Positions 1-8,608 of a stretch of 64,000 bases of DNA are shown here, piece after piece; position 1 is the first letter of the stretch; each line of letters starts with the position of its first letter. Below the pieces are notes generated by a model that was given only the letters and a program-made list of their open reading frames with translations, was not told the DNA's origin and made no database searches. The DNA lies in contig JADJXH010000003.1 in the NCBI GenBank assembly GCA_016715895.1, forward strand, positions 62,001 through 126,000. Reading direction: 5' to 3'. The position numbers were made by a program, and so were the translations under genes. This DNA comes from Flavobacteriales bacterium. GTDB lineage: Bacteria; Bacteroidota; Bacteroidia; Flavobacteriales_F; PHOS-HE28.

Positions 1-1
1 G

Positions 2-2035
2 GCCCTGGGCCTGCTGGCCGGCGTGAGCGTGATGGCCCAGGACGGGGAGGCCGATCCCTGCGGACCGCCCACGGACAAGAAGGTGCTGAAGCTGCTGGAC
101 GAGGCGGCCAAGGCGAAGGACGGCGCCACGCGGCACCAGAAGCTCAAGGAGACGCAGGAGGTGGACCCCGACTGCGCGGAATGCCTCTTCCAGCTCGGGG
201 TCTCCGCCTACAAACGGGCACGGGAGGGGGGCGCCGACCTGAAGCCCTCCATCGGCTACTTCGAGCGGCTGGAGGCCCGCTGCCCCAACTACCACAGCGA
301 CGTCCACTACTACCTCGGTGCGGCCCACTACGCGAAGGGCGAGGTTGCCGAGGCGGCCAAAGCCTTCCAGGCCTTCCTGAAGTTCCCCACCGAGGACCAG
401 GCCAAGTTCAGCAAGGATGTGGACAAGAAGACCGCCGACGTGGAGGAGCTCATGCCCGAGCTCCAGTTCCACATGGACTTCTACCGCAACACCGCGCCGC
501 TGGACCCCAAGCCCCTGCCCAACGTGTGCACCGGTGCCGACGAGTACCTGCCGATGCTGAGCCCGGACAACGAGCTGCTCTTCTTCACCCGCAAGAGCAA
601 GTACCAGGCGAAGGGCGACCTGGTGGCCAAGGATGTGGAGGAGCTCACCGAGAGCCGCCGGCCGGCGGGGGCGAAGGACCATGACAAAGGCCGGGCGCTG
701 CCCGATCCCTTCAACCTCGGCGACAGCTACGGCGGGGTCACCATCAGCGTGAACAACCGCGAGATGTTCGTCACCGTGTGCGGCGCGCCCGATGCGAAGG
801 GCTACCGCAACTGCGACATCTTCCGCTCGCACTACAACACCCACATGGACTTCGGCAGCGGGCAGCAGAAGTGGGAGTGGACCGGGCTGGAGGACCTGGG
901 CCCCGCGGTGAACACGCCGGACGGTTGGGAGAGCCAGCCCACGTTGAGCGCCGACGGCCGCACGCTCTTCTTCGCCACGGTGCGGGCGGACAGCAAGGGC
1001 ACCGACATCTACTTCAGCACGCGCGACGACCAGGGCGTGTGGAGCAAGGCGCAGCCGGTGCCCGGGCCGATCAACACCGCGGGTGATGAGAAGGCCCCCT
1101 TCCTGCACAGCGACAGCCGCACGCTCTACTTCGCCGCCCGGCCGCCGCAGGACGAGAACGGCGAGGTGCAGGAGGGGCGGGGCCACCGCGGCATCGGCGG
1201 CTACGACATCTTCTTCAGCCGCATGAAGGACGACGGCAGCTGGGACACGCCGCGCAACATCGGCCACCCCATCAACACCGAACAGGACGACCACGGGCTG
1301 ATCGTGAGCGCCGATGGAAGCACGGCCCTCTTCGCCAGCAGCCGCTTCCGCGGGGTGGGCGGGCTGGACATCTACGGCTTCGCCCTGCCGAACGACGCCC
1401 GCCCGGAGGACATCCTGATCGTGAAGGGCGAGGTGCGCGACGAGAACGGCGAGGTGGTGTCCGACGCCAAGGTGGAGATCACCTACATGGACACGCGCCG
1501 CACCGAGGTGCTGCAGGTGGACCCCACGGACGGGCGCTACGCCACCGTGGTCAACCTCCGCAATGGCGCCGATGTCATCATGACCGTCACCAAGAAGGAC
1601 CACGTGTTCGACTCGCGGGCCTTCAGCCTGGCGGACACCGTGCGCGGGGTCACCGCCGAGGTGGACATGACCGTGCAGCGCATCGAAGTGGGCCGCAGCT
1701 ACACGGTGAACGACATCACCTACGCCACCAACTCAGCGGAGATCACCAAGGCCAGCGAGCACATCCTGGACCAGCTGATCCGCTTCCTGAAGGACAACCC
1801 CACGGTGAGCATCCGCATCGAGGGCCACACGGACAACGTGGGCAGCGACGCCGACAACCTGGCCCTGAGCAACGACCGCGCCTTCACCGTGATGGGCTAC
1901 CTGCAGGCCCACGGCATCGCCGCCCGCCGGCTCGCCTTCAAGGGCTACGGCGCGGGCAAGCCCGTGGCCTCCAACGACACCGAGGCCGGACGCGCCCGCA
2001 ACCGCCGCACCGCCTTCGTCATCGTGGGCCGCTGA
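2..2035 (+). CDS. PorE-like TPR-PD40-CRD-OmpA envelope protein, 5' truncated by window edge
   Basis: The frame is open at the left edge, and its first residues (ALGLLAG...VMAQ) look like the end of a signal peptide, so the true start lies outside the window. Counted from the GTG at 23, there is a TPR-like helical region (about 45-125), then WD40-like PD40 blades (about 170-450; seen as LSADGRTLFFA, SDSRTLYFAAR, SADGSTALFAS), then a carboxypeptidase-regulatory-like sandwich (about 463-550), then a C-terminal OmpA peptidoglycan-binding domain (about 560-670, with IEGHTDN and a C-terminal NRR). This domain order is the one known for PorE of the Bacteroidota type IX secretion system, which acts in the periplasm near the outer membrane. 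Paralogues of the same architecture are common in the phylum, so PorE itself is only inferred. The OmpA domain is complete. Confidence 0.85.
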   Translation, partial: ALGLLAGVSVMAQDGEADPCGPPTDKKVLKLLDEAAKAKDGATRHQKLKETQEVDPDCAECLFQLGVSAYKRAREGGADLKPSIGYFERLEARCPNYHSDVHYYLGAAHYAKGEVAEAAKAFQAFLKFPTEDQAKFSKDVDKKTADVEELMPELQFHMDFYRNTAPLDPKPLPNVCTGADEYLPMLSPDNELLFFTRKSKYQAKGDLVAKDVEELTESRRPAGAKDHDKGRALPDPFNLGDSYGGVTISVNNREMFVTVCGAPDAKGYRNCDIFRSHYNTHMDFGSGQQKWEWTGLEDLGPAVNTPDGWESQPTLSADGRTLFFATVRADSKGTDIYFSTRDDQGVWSKAQPVPGPINTAGDEKAPFLHSDSRTLYFAARPPQDENGEVQEGRGHRGIGGYDIFFSRMKDDGSWDTPRNIGHPINTEQDDHGLIVSADGSTALFASSRFRGVGGLDIYGFALPNDARPEDILIVKGEVRDENGEVVSDAKVEITYMDTRRTEVLQVDPTDGRYATVVNLRNGADVIMTVTKKDHVFDSRAFSLADTVRGVTAEVDMTVQRIEVGRSYTVNDITYATNSAEITKASEHILDQLIRFLKDNPTVSIRIEGHTDNVGSDADNLALSNDRAFTVMGYLQAHGIAARRLAFKGYGAGKPVASNDTEAGRARNRRTAFVIVGR

Positions 2036-2050
2036 GGCCGGGGTTGGAAC

Positions 2051-2080
2051 TTATCAACAACGGAATACCTTTGTTGATAA
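2051..2080. repeat. Perfect 10-bp inverted repeat with DnaA-box-like arms
   Basis: TTATCAACAA is followed by a 10-nt spacer and then its exact reverse complement TTGTTGATAA. Each arm contains TTATCAACA, one base from the DnaA-box consensus TTATCCACA. It lies between the OmpA-family gene and the protease start at 2092. It could be an operator, an attenuator hairpin or chance, and the sequence does not decide between these. Confidence 0.6.
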
Positions 2081-2091
2081 CTTTTCTTGAC

Positions 2092-4179
2092 ATGCGCGGA
2101 CCCTTCGGAGCGACCCTTGTCCTGCTTGCGTTCCACGCACACGCCCAGGTGCCCCACGGGGGGGCGCCCATCGGTTGGGGGAGCCCCTCCGGCCCTGCCG
2201 CGGGCATCCCCTCGGTGGCGCTGCCGGCCCTGGACCGGGCCCTGCTCGCCCAGCAGGAGGTGGACAGCCCCGCCGTCGGGTTCCGCTACGGGGTGCAGCG
2301 CATGCTGACCGTGGACGTGCCCGCGCAGGGGCAGTGGGTCAACACCACGGACGACCGGCGCGTGTGCCGGCTGCTGATCGAGAGCCCCGGCGCGGTGATG
2401 CTCAGCGTGCAGTTCAGCCTGTTCGACCTGGCGCCCGAGGCGCGGGTCTACCTCTACGACCGGGACCGCCAGCGCTACCTGGGCGGCTTCACCGAGCAGA
2501 ACGAACTGCCGGACGGCACGCTGGCCACCGCCGTGCTGCCGGGGGATGCCCTGGTGATCGAGCTGGTGGAGCCCGCGGGGTCCCGGGCGACCTCCCTGCT
2601 GCAGGTGGGCAGCATCACGCACGGCCACCGCGACATCTTCCACTTCGGCGAGCAGGGCCTGCTGCGCGACTACGACCCCGGCTTCCAGAGCGCACCGTGC
2701 AATGTGAACGTGGCCTGCCCGGAGAGTGCCGGGTGGGAACAACAGATCCGCTCGGTGGCCATGTTCCTGCGCCCCGACGGCAACGGCTGCAGCGGTTCCC
2801 TGATCAACAGCACCGCGCAACAGGGCCAGCCCTACTTCTACTTCGCCAACCATTGCCTGGTGCCCGCCACCATCGGCCAGTGGGTGTTCTACTTCAATTA
2901 CCAGGCGCCCGGCTGCGTGGGCACGGTGGGCAACACCGGCCAGACGGTGACCGGCGGGGTGCTGCGCTCCGCCTACTTCTACGATGACTTCGCGCTGCTG
3001 GAGCTGCTGAACGCGCCGCCTGCCAACTACGGGGTGTTCTATGCGGGCTGGGACCGCAGTGGGGCCGTGCCGCAGTCCAGCGCTATGATCCACCACCCCA
3101 ACTACGATGTGAAGAAGTTCAGCCGTGACGACGACCCGGCGGTGGGCTACCAGGACGCCAACGGGATCAAGATGTGGCGGAGCGAATGGGACGTGGGCGT
3201 CAGCCAGGCGGTGAGCAGCGGTGCGCCGCTCTTCGACCAGAACAAGCGCATCGTGGGGCACATGACCGAGGGTGCGTACAGCTGCAGCGACCCGCAGCAG
3301 AACTGGGCCGGAGCGGCCAAGTTCAGCGAGAGCTGGGACGGGGCCTCGGCCGCCACGCGCCTGCGCGACTGGCTGGACCCCGCCAACAGCACGGTGACCC
3401 TCAACGGCTTCGATCCGCAGAACACGCCGCAGCCCACACTGCGCGTGCGGCTCAAGGCCTTCCTGCAGGGCCCGTACAACAGCGTGGCGCTGACCATGAA
3501 CGGCACGCTGCGCGCCAGCGGCCTGGTGCCCCTCACCGAGCCCTACACGGCGCTGGGCTATGCCCACGTGGCGGGCGGCGGGGGCGAAAGCACCACGCAG
3601 GCCGTGCTCAACCTCAGCGGCGCCGCCTCCGTGGTGGACTGGGTGGTGGTGGAGCTGCGCAACAAGAACAATGCGGCGCAGGTGCTGGCCAGCCGCAGCG
3701 CGCTGCTGCTGCGCAACGGCAGCATCGTGGCGGCCGACGGCAGCTCGGACCTCGGCTTCCAGCTGCCGGTGGACGACTACCACATCGCGGTGCGCCACCG
3801 GAACCACCTCGGCATCATGACGCAGAACCCGCAGCCGGTGGGCACCACGGCGGTGCTGCGCGACCTCACCGACGGCTCGGTGCCCTTGTCCGGGGGCGCG
3901 GCCGCCACGGTGAACGTGAACGGCGTGCGGCTGATGCCGGCCGGTGACGCCACGCGCAACGGGCAGATCAAGTACACGGGCGGCGGCAACGACCGGGACC
4001 CCATCCTCACCCGCATCGGCGGCACGGTGCCGACGGCCACGGCGGCGGGCTACCATCCGGAGGACCTCAACCTGGACGGGCTGGTGAAGTACAGCGGCGG
4101 GGCCAACGACCGCGACGTGGTGCTGCAGGCGGTGGGAGGCACCACGCCCACCGCGGTGCGCAGCGCTCAGCTGCCCTGA
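2092..4179 (+). CDS. Secreted lysyl-endopeptidase-like trypsin-fold serine protease with dockerin-like tail
   Basis: The ATG at 2092 is chosen because it begins a clean signal peptide (MRGPFGATLVLLAFHAHAQ). A TTG at 2044 would put the upstream inverted repeat inside the gene. The protein is 695 residues. The catalytic triad of a trypsin-like fold is visible: His in FANHC (about 253), Asp in DDFALLEL (about 299), and Ser in SSGAPLF (about 376), with cysteines near CSGSLIN. This layout resembles secreted lysyl endopeptidases. The last 70 residues hold two copies of a motif of the type NG.IKY.GG.NDRD.IL..IGGT, a dockerin-like repeat seen in secreted Bacteroidota proteins. The 3' end overlaps the convergent TerC gene by 13 bp. 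Substrate specificity is inferred only. Confidence 0.8.
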   Translation: MRGPFGATLVLLAFHAHAQVPHGGAPIGWGSPSGPAAGIPSVALPALDRALLAQQEVDSPAVGFRYGVQRMLTVDVPAQGQWVNTTDDRRVCRLLIESPGAVMLSVQFSLFDLAPEARVYLYDRDRQRYLGGFTEQNELPDGTLATAVLPGDALVIELVEPAGSRATSLLQVGSITHGHRDIFHFGEQGLLRDYDPGFQSAPCNVNVACPESAGWEQQIRSVAMFLRPDGNGCSGSLINSTAQQGQPYFYFANHCLVPATIGQWVFYFNYQAPGCVGTVGNTGQTVTGGVLRSAYFYDDFALLELLNAPPANYGVFYAGWDRSGAVPQSSAMIHHPNYDVKKFSRDDDPAVGYQDANGIKMWRSEWDVGVSQAVSSGAPLFDQNKRIVGHMTEGAYSCSDPQQNWAGAAKFSESWDGASAATRLRDWLDPANSTVTLNGFDPQNTPQPTLRVRLKAFLQGPYNSVALTMNGTLRASGLVPLTEPYTALGYAHVAGGGGESTTQAVLNLSGAASVVDWVVVELRNKNNAAQVLASRSALLLRNGSIVAADGSSDLGFQLPVDDYHIAVRHRNHLGIMTQNPQPVGTTAVLRDLTDGSVPLSGGAAATVNVNGVRLMPAGDATRNGQIKYTGGGNDRDPILTRIGGTVPTATAAGYHPEDLNLDGLVKYSGGANDRDVVLQAVGGTTPTAVRSAQLP

Positions 4180-4925
4180 TCGCGCAGCTTCTCCTCGTTG
4201 CGCCGCATGCGCAGGTTGAGGCCCTCCACCAGGATGCTGAAGGCCATGGCGAAGTAGATGTACGCCTTGTTGATGTGGCTGCCCGTGCCCTCCATCAGCA
4301 GGGCCACGCCGATCATCACCAGAAAGGCCAGCGCCAGCACCTTCACCGTGCCGTGCTTGTTCACGAAGGCGCTGATGGCGTCGCTGGCCACGAGCATGAT
4401 GAACACGGCGGCGATGACGGCGAGCACCATGATGAGGATCTCGTTGCTCATGCCCACGGCGGTGATCACGCTGTCCAGCGAGAACACGATGTCGATGAGC
4501 ACGATCTGGGCGATGATGCCGGCCATGCGGGCGGCCTTGCGGGTGGCGCTCTCCTTCTCGCGCTTGTGCTCCACCTTGGCGTGGATCTCCACGGTGGCCT
4601 TGTAGATCAGGAAGAGGCCGCCGAGGATCAGCACCAGGTCGCGCCCGCTCACGCTGTGGTCCATCACCGCAAAGAGCGGGTCCTTGAGGCTCATCACCCA
4701 GCTGAGGCTGAGCAGCAGCAGCACGCGGGTGATCATCGCCAGGGCCAGGCCGATGCGCCGCGCCTTGCGCTGCTGCTCCTTGGTGGGCAGCTCGCCGCTG
4801 AGGATCGAGATGATGATGATGTTGTCGATGCCCAGCACGATCTCCATCACCGTGAGCCAGACGAGGGCGATCCAGCCGTGCGCGGTGAGGAAGACCGAGG
4901 GGTCGAGCTGCGAAAGGTCGATCAT
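4167..4925 (-). CDS. TerC family integral membrane protein
   Basis: The product is 252 residues with about seven hydrophobic segments. Two acidic intramembrane motifs typical of TerC/Alx proteins are present: EIVLGIDNIIIIS near residue 28 and IDIVFSLDSVITAVGM near residue 145. The charged loop KVEHKREKESATRKAAR separates the two halves. TerC proteins are linked to metal homeostasis (Mn export in Alx/YoaE relatives) and tellurite resistance, and act in the cytoplasmic membrane. No tellurite genes are nearby, so metal handling is more likely than tellurite resistance. A TAACTTCG box lies 18 nt upstream of the start. The gene is convergent with the protease and overlaps its end. Confidence 0.9.
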   Translation of the reverse strand: MIDLSQLDPSVFLTAHGWIALVWLTVMEIVLGIDNIIIISILSGELPTKEQQRKARRIGLALAMITRVLLLLSLSWVMSLKDPLFAVMDHSVSGRDLVLILGGLFLIYKATVEIHAKVEHKREKESATRKAARMAGIIAQIVLIDIVFSLDSVITAVGMSNEILIMVLAVIAAVFIMLVASDAISAFVNKHGTVKVLALAFLVMIGVALLMEGTGSHINKAYIYFAMAFSILVEGLNLRMRRNEEKLRDQGS

Positions 4926-4942
4926 TGGGGGGAAAGCGGGGG

Positions 4943-4950
4943 CGAAGTTA
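4943..4950 (-). promoter_or_regulatory. TAnnTTTG-like -7 box upstream of TerC gene
   Basis: Reads TAACTTCG on the minus strand, one base from the Bacteroidota -7 consensus TAnnTTTG, 18 nt before the ATG at 4925. Confidence 0.35.
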
Positions 4951-4959
4951 TCCGGCGCC

Positions 4960-6462
4960 TCACTGCGGCGCGGTGCGCATCACCGTGATGGTCTCGTTGC
5001 GGTTCACGGGGTTCAGCCAGTGCACCACGCGGTCCACCAGCCCGGGCTCGGCCACGGCCACGCCCTGCAGCGGTCCCAGCAGGGCGGTCATGCGGGCCTT
5101 GCGGGCGTCCAGGTCCTCCTGCCCGATGAAGAGCACCGCATCGGGCCGCTGGTCGGCGGGCAGGCGGGCGATGAGGCCGGCCAGGTCCTCGGCGGGGTCG
5201 GCGTAGGGCAGCTGGCTGGCCTGCCACTGGCCCAGGTAGTACATGGGCATCCAGGGGGGCTCGTGCTCCACGGTGTCATCCACCACCAGCCCGTGCACCG
5301 GCGGACCCTGGCGCAGGGCCAGCATGGCCTCCACGCGGCTGCGCTTGCTGTACGTGAAGGTGATCACCGCCAGCAGCACCAGGTTGAGGCCCCAGGTGAA
5401 GCGCATCGCGCCGCGCCACAGGCCGGGCCGCGCCTGCCACCAGGCCGAGCCCGCGCGGAAGGCCTCCCAGGCGGTGAAGCCCAGCACGAAGGCCAGCGGC
5501 ACGATGGGCAGCAGGAAGCGCTCCTGCTTGTTGGGGAACCACGAGTGGATGGCCAGGAAGAGCATCACCGGTAGCCAGAGGAGCCAGGGCCGCGCCCGGC
5601 GGAAGAGACCGAACACCACCGCCAGGCTGAGGGGGGGGATGAAGATGCCCGCCAGCAGCAGCAGGTAGTTGTACCACGGCTGATCGAAGTAGGTGGTGGT
5701 GTTGGCCAGGTTGTAGCGCACGTACTCGGTCATCTCGGCGAAGGGGCGGCCCCAGATGAAGAGGTCGATGCCGCCCTGCAGCAGCACCAGGGGCAGCAGC
5801 ACGCCCGCGCCGTAGCGCAGCACATCGGCCCAGCGGCGCATCGCCAGCAGCACCAGGCCGGGCCCGGCGGCGAAGAAGATGGTCTGGAAGCGGATGTTGA
5901 TGGCCAGGCCGATCCACACGCCGGCGAGCAGCACGGCGCGGGGGGCGGGCCGTTCGTCCTTCACCAGCTGCCAGGCGGCCAGCATCAGGAAGGGGATGCA
6001 GACCACCTCCACCAGGTTCCGCACGGCCAGGAAGGGCATGAAGTAGAAGAGCGCGAGCAGCAGCCCCGCGTTCCAGGCCACCTGGTCACCGCCGAGGCGG
6101 CGGGCGATCCGGTAGCCGGCGCGCACCACCACCAGGCTCCACAGGGCGTGCAGGAGGCGCACCAGCACCATGTTCACCTCGGGGTCGGTGGCGCCCAGGG
6201 CGGCCAGCAGCCGGAAGAGCAGGTAGTGCAGGCCCACGTACACGAAGCTGTGGCCGCTGGGGGTGGCGTCGCTGCCCTGGTTCCAGGGCAGCCAGGTGTT
6301 GTAGTCGGCCGCGTCCACCCAACTCTGGGCGGGCTCGATCACCAGGAAGTGGTCGTCGTGGGCGAAGTAGCCGGCGCTGAAGAGGGCGGCCAGCAGGCGG
6401 GGCACCAGGGCGATGAGCGTGAGGGCCGTGAGCGGATCGCGCCGCAGGGTCGCCAGGTCCAT
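4960..6462 (-). CDS. Polytopic membrane glycosyltransferase, GT22/GT39-like (Alg9/ArnT-type GT-C fold)
   Basis: The start is taken at 6462 (MDLATLRRDPLTAL), giving 500 residues; a longer frame adds only a basic stretch. There are about ten hydrophobic segments. An acidic pair follows the first membrane segment (GYFAHDDHFL), the position of the catalytic Asp in GT-C glycosyltransferases. A later loop reads FPNKQERFLLPIVPL, resembling the HKE-RFL-P motif of Alg9/PIG-B mannosyltransferases (GT22). Such enzymes transfer sugars from lipid-linked donors on the outer face of the membrane; the substrate is unknown. A TACCTTGG box sits 7 nt upstream, and the gene is divergent from the RimK-like gene across about 100 bp. 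Confidence 0.7.
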   Translation of the reverse strand: MDLATLRRDPLTALTLIALVPRLLAALFSAGYFAHDDHFLVIEPAQSWVDAADYNTWLPWNQGSDATPSGHSFVYVGLHYLLFRLLAALGATDPEVNMVLVRLLHALWSLVVVRAGYRIARRLGGDQVAWNAGLLLALFYFMPFLAVRNLVEVVCIPFLMLAAWQLVKDERPAPRAVLLAGVWIGLAINIRFQTIFFAAGPGLVLLAMRRWADVLRYGAGVLLPLVLLQGGIDLFIWGRPFAEMTEYVRYNLANTTTYFDQPWYNYLLLLAGIFIPPLSLAVVFGLFRRARPWLLWLPVMLFLAIHSWFPNKQERFLLPIVPLAFVLGFTAWEAFRAGSAWWQARPGLWRGAMRFTWGLNLVLLAVITFTYSKRSRVEAMLALRQGPPVHGLVVDDTVEHEPPWMPMYYLGQWQASQLPYADPAEDLAGLIARLPADQRPDAVLFIGQEDLDARKARMTALLGPLQGVAVAEPGLVDRVVHWLNPVNRNETITVMRTAPQ

Positions 6463-6468
6463 CGGGCG

Positions 6469-6476
6469 CCAAGGTA
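6469..6476 (-). promoter_or_regulatory. -7-like box upstream of glycosyltransferase gene
   Basis: Reads TACCTTGG on the minus strand, one mismatch to TAnnTTTG. It lies very close to the ATG at 6462, so transcripts would have a very short leader. Confidence 0.3.
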
Positions 6477-6536
6477 CGCCCGACCGCACCGCACTTTTTT
6501 CATGCGGGCTTCATGGTGGGACCACAGGCCCCCCTC

Positions 6537-6544
6537 TAGCTTTG
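6537..6544 (+). promoter_or_regulatory. TAnnTTTG -7 promoter box for rimK-like gene
   Basis: TAGCTTTG matches the Bacteroidota -7 element exactly, 17 nt before the ATG at 6562. It lies in the short divergent spacer shared with the glycosyltransferase gene. Confidence 0.45.
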
Positions 6545-6561
6545 GGCACCCTCGCCCGGCC

Positions 6562-7434
6562 ATGAACATCGTGATCCTCTCGCGCGACAGCAAGCTCTAT
6601 TCCACCCGCCGGCTGGTCGAGGCCTGCGAAAAGCGCGGCCACACCGCGCGCGTGGTGAACCACGTGAAGTGCGACATCCTCATCGAGCGGCGCAATCCTC
6701 AGGTGATCTACGCCGGCCAGCCCCTCACCGATGTGGACGCCATCATCCCCCGCATCGGCGCCAGCGTCACCTTCTACGGGACGGCGGTGGTGCGGCAGTT
6801 CGAGATGATGAAGGTGTTCACCACCACCGAGAGCCAGGCGCTGGTGCGGAGCCGCGACAAGCTGCGCAGCATGCAGATCCTCACCCGCAGCGGGGTGGGC
6901 ATCCCCAAGACGGTGTTCACCAACTACAGCAAGGACGTGGGCAGCATCGTGGACAGCGTGGGGGGTGCGCCGTGCATCATCAAGCTGCTGGAGGGCACGC
7001 AGGGCCTGGGCGTGGTGCTGGCCGACACGAAGAAGGCCGCCATCGCCGTGTGCGAGGCCTTCAACAGCCTCAAGGCGCGCGTCATCGTGCAGGAGTTCAT
7101 CAAGGAGAGCCGGGGCATCGACATCCGGGCCTTCGTGGTGGACGGCCGCGTGGTGGGTGCCATGAAGCGCACGGGCAAGGAGGGCGAGTTCCGCAGCAAC
7201 CTGCACCGCGGCGGCACCGCGCAGCTCATCGAGCTCACGCACGAGGAGGAGGTCACCGCCATCAAGGCCGCCAAGGCACTGGGCCTGCATGTGGCGGGGG
7301 TGGACATGCTGCAGAGCGACCGCGGCCCGCTGGTGATCGAGGTGAACAGCTCGCCCGGCCTGGAAGGCATCGAGGGCGCCACCGGCAAGGACATCGCCGG
7401 CGAGATCGTGAAGTTCATCGAGCGGCACGTGTAG
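6562..7434 (+). CDS. rimK: RimK family ATP-grasp alpha-L-glutamate ligase
   Basis: The start at 6562 (MNIVILSRDSKLYSTRRL) is the conserved RimK N-terminus and gives 290 residues, the usual family length. ATP-grasp features are visible: CIIKLLEGTQGLGVVLA (nucleotide-binding lysine and glycine-rich loop, about residue 142), VQEFIKESRGIDIRAFVV, and the C-terminal VIEVNSSPGLEGIE with metal-binding Glu/Asn. RimK adds glutamates to ribosomal protein S6, and relatives make other peptide bonds. A RimK-associated retropepsin-like protein lies about 10 kb away at 17269, which suggests that a modification and processing pathway is present. The flanking OYE gene starts 10 bp downstream on the same strand and may be co-transcribed. 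Confidence 0.88.
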   Translation: MNIVILSRDSKLYSTRRLVEACEKRGHTARVVNHVKCDILIERRNPQVIYAGQPLTDVDAIIPRIGASVTFYGTAVVRQFEMMKVFTTTESQALVRSRDKLRSMQILTRSGVGIPKTVFTNYSKDVGSIVDSVGGAPCIIKLLEGTQGLGVVLADTKKAAIAVCEAFNSLKARVIVQEFIKESRGIDIRAFVVDGRVVGAMKRTGKEGEFRSNLHRGGTAQLIELTHEEEVTAIKAAKALGLHVAGVDMLQSDRGPLVIEVNSSPGLEGIEGATGKDIAGEIVKFIERHV

Positions 7435-7444
7435 CGCAGCCGCC

Positions 7445-8608
7445 ATGGAGGCGCTGTTCACTCCCTTCCGGCTCGGCCCATTGACCCTGCGCAACCGCAG
7501 CCTGCGCGCCGCCGCGTTCGAGGGCCTGTGCCCCGGGCACCTGGTGTCCGACGCGCTCATCGCCCACCACCGGGCCTACGCCGCGGGGGGCGTGGGCATG
7601 ACCACGGTGGCATACGCGGCGGTGCAGCGCAGCGGCCTGTCCTTCGCGCACCAGCTGTGGCTGCGGCCCCAGGCCGTGCCGGGCCTGCGCCGCCTCACCG
7701 ATGCGGTGCACGCCGAAGGGGCCGCCTGCTCCATCCAGCTGGGCCACGCGGGCGACATGGCCTCGCACGCCCTGGCCGGCGCACGCCCCCTGGCGCCCGG
7801 CGCGCGCCCCAACCTGTACGGACCCAGCTGGCCGCGCGCCATGCGCAGCGCCGACATCGCCGCCACCGTGCGCGCCTTCGCGGATAGCGTGCGCCTGGCC
7901 GCGGAGGCGGGCTTCGATGCCATCGAGCTGCACGCCGGGCACGGCTACCTCATCGGGCAGTTCCTCTCGCCCTGGACCAACCGGCGCCGCGATGCGTACG
8001 GCGGCGACCTGGTCGGCCGCATGCGCTTCATGGACGAGGTGCTGGACGCCGTGCTGCACGCCGCACGCGGCCGCCTGGCCGTGCTGGTGAAGGTGAACAT
8101 GAGCGACGGCTTCCGCGGTGGCATGGAGCAGGCCGACGCGCTCCAGGTGGCCCGCCGGCTGGAGGCCGCCGGCGCCGATGCGCTGGTCCTCAGCGGCGGC
8201 TTCGTGAGCCGCGCGCCCATGGCCATCCTGCGTGGGGCCATGCCCGTGCGCACCCTGGCGGCCGGCATGCGCCATCCGCTGATGCGGCTCTTCGCCCGGG
8301 CCTTCGCCGGCCACCTCATCCCGCCGGTGCCCTTCACCGAGAACTACTTCCTGGACCAGGCCCGCGCCTTCCGGCGGGCCCTGCGCCTGCCGCTGGTGTA
8401 CGTGGGCGGGCTGCGCAGCGCACAGGGCGTGGCCCAGGTGCTCGCCGAGGGCTTCGAGCTGGTGGCCTTCGCCCGCGCGCTGCTGGAGGACCCCGGCTTC
8501 GTGCAGCGGCTTCACGGCCCGGTGCGATCGGCCTGCGACACCTGCAACCACTGCGTGGCCGTGATGTACAACGGGCCGGTGGTCTGCATCCGCCATCCGC
8601 ACCGATGA
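7445..8608 (+). CDS. NADH:flavin oxidoreductase, Old Yellow Enzyme family with Fe-S-type cysteines
   Basis: The product is a 387-residue TIM-barrel FMN enzyme. It begins LFTPFRLGPLTLRNRSLRAA, typical of the OYE/2,4-dienoyl-CoA reductase family, and carries the family signature HAGHGYLIGQFLSPWTNRR with RRDAYGG. Near the C-terminus the cysteines of CDTCNHCVAVMYNGPVVC resemble the Fe-S cluster ligands found between the two halves of FadH-type dienoyl reductases. The FAD/NAD(P)H-binding second half is absent, so this would be a stand-alone OYE barrel. The substrate is unknown. The stop overlaps the start of the SDR gene by 4 bp (ATGA), indicating translational coupling and a joint redox pathway. 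Confidence 0.85.
   Translation: MEALFTPFRLGPLTLRNRSLRAAAFEGLCPGHLVSDALIAHHRAYAAGGVGMTTVAYAAVQRSGLSFAHQLWLRPQAVPGLRRLTDAVHAEGAACSIQLGHAGDMASHALAGARPLAPGARPNLYGPSWPRAMRSADIAATVRAFADSVRLAAEAGFDAIELHAGHGYLIGQFLSPWTNRRRDAYGGDLVGRMRFMDEVLDAVLHAARGRLAVLVKVNMSDGFRGGMEQADALQVARRLEAAGADALVLSGGFVSRAPMAILRGAMPVRTLAAGMRHPLMRLFARAFAGHLIPPVPFTENYFLDQARAFRRALRLPLVYVGGLRSAQGVAQVLAEGFELVAFARALLEDPGFVQRLHGPVRSACDTCNHCVAVMYNGPVVCIRHPHR

Noticed and set aside
1945..4056. Long minus-strand open frame opposite the secreted protease
   Set aside because: It is rich in His, Gly, Ala and Arg, as expected for the antisense of a GC-rich gene. The plus-strand frame has a signal peptide and the catalytic triad.
4167..4925. 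Tellurite resistance operon
   Set aside because: Only the TerC-family gene is present, with no terA/B/D/E/Z partners nearby. The TerB-like domain at 11796 is part of a DnaJ protein.
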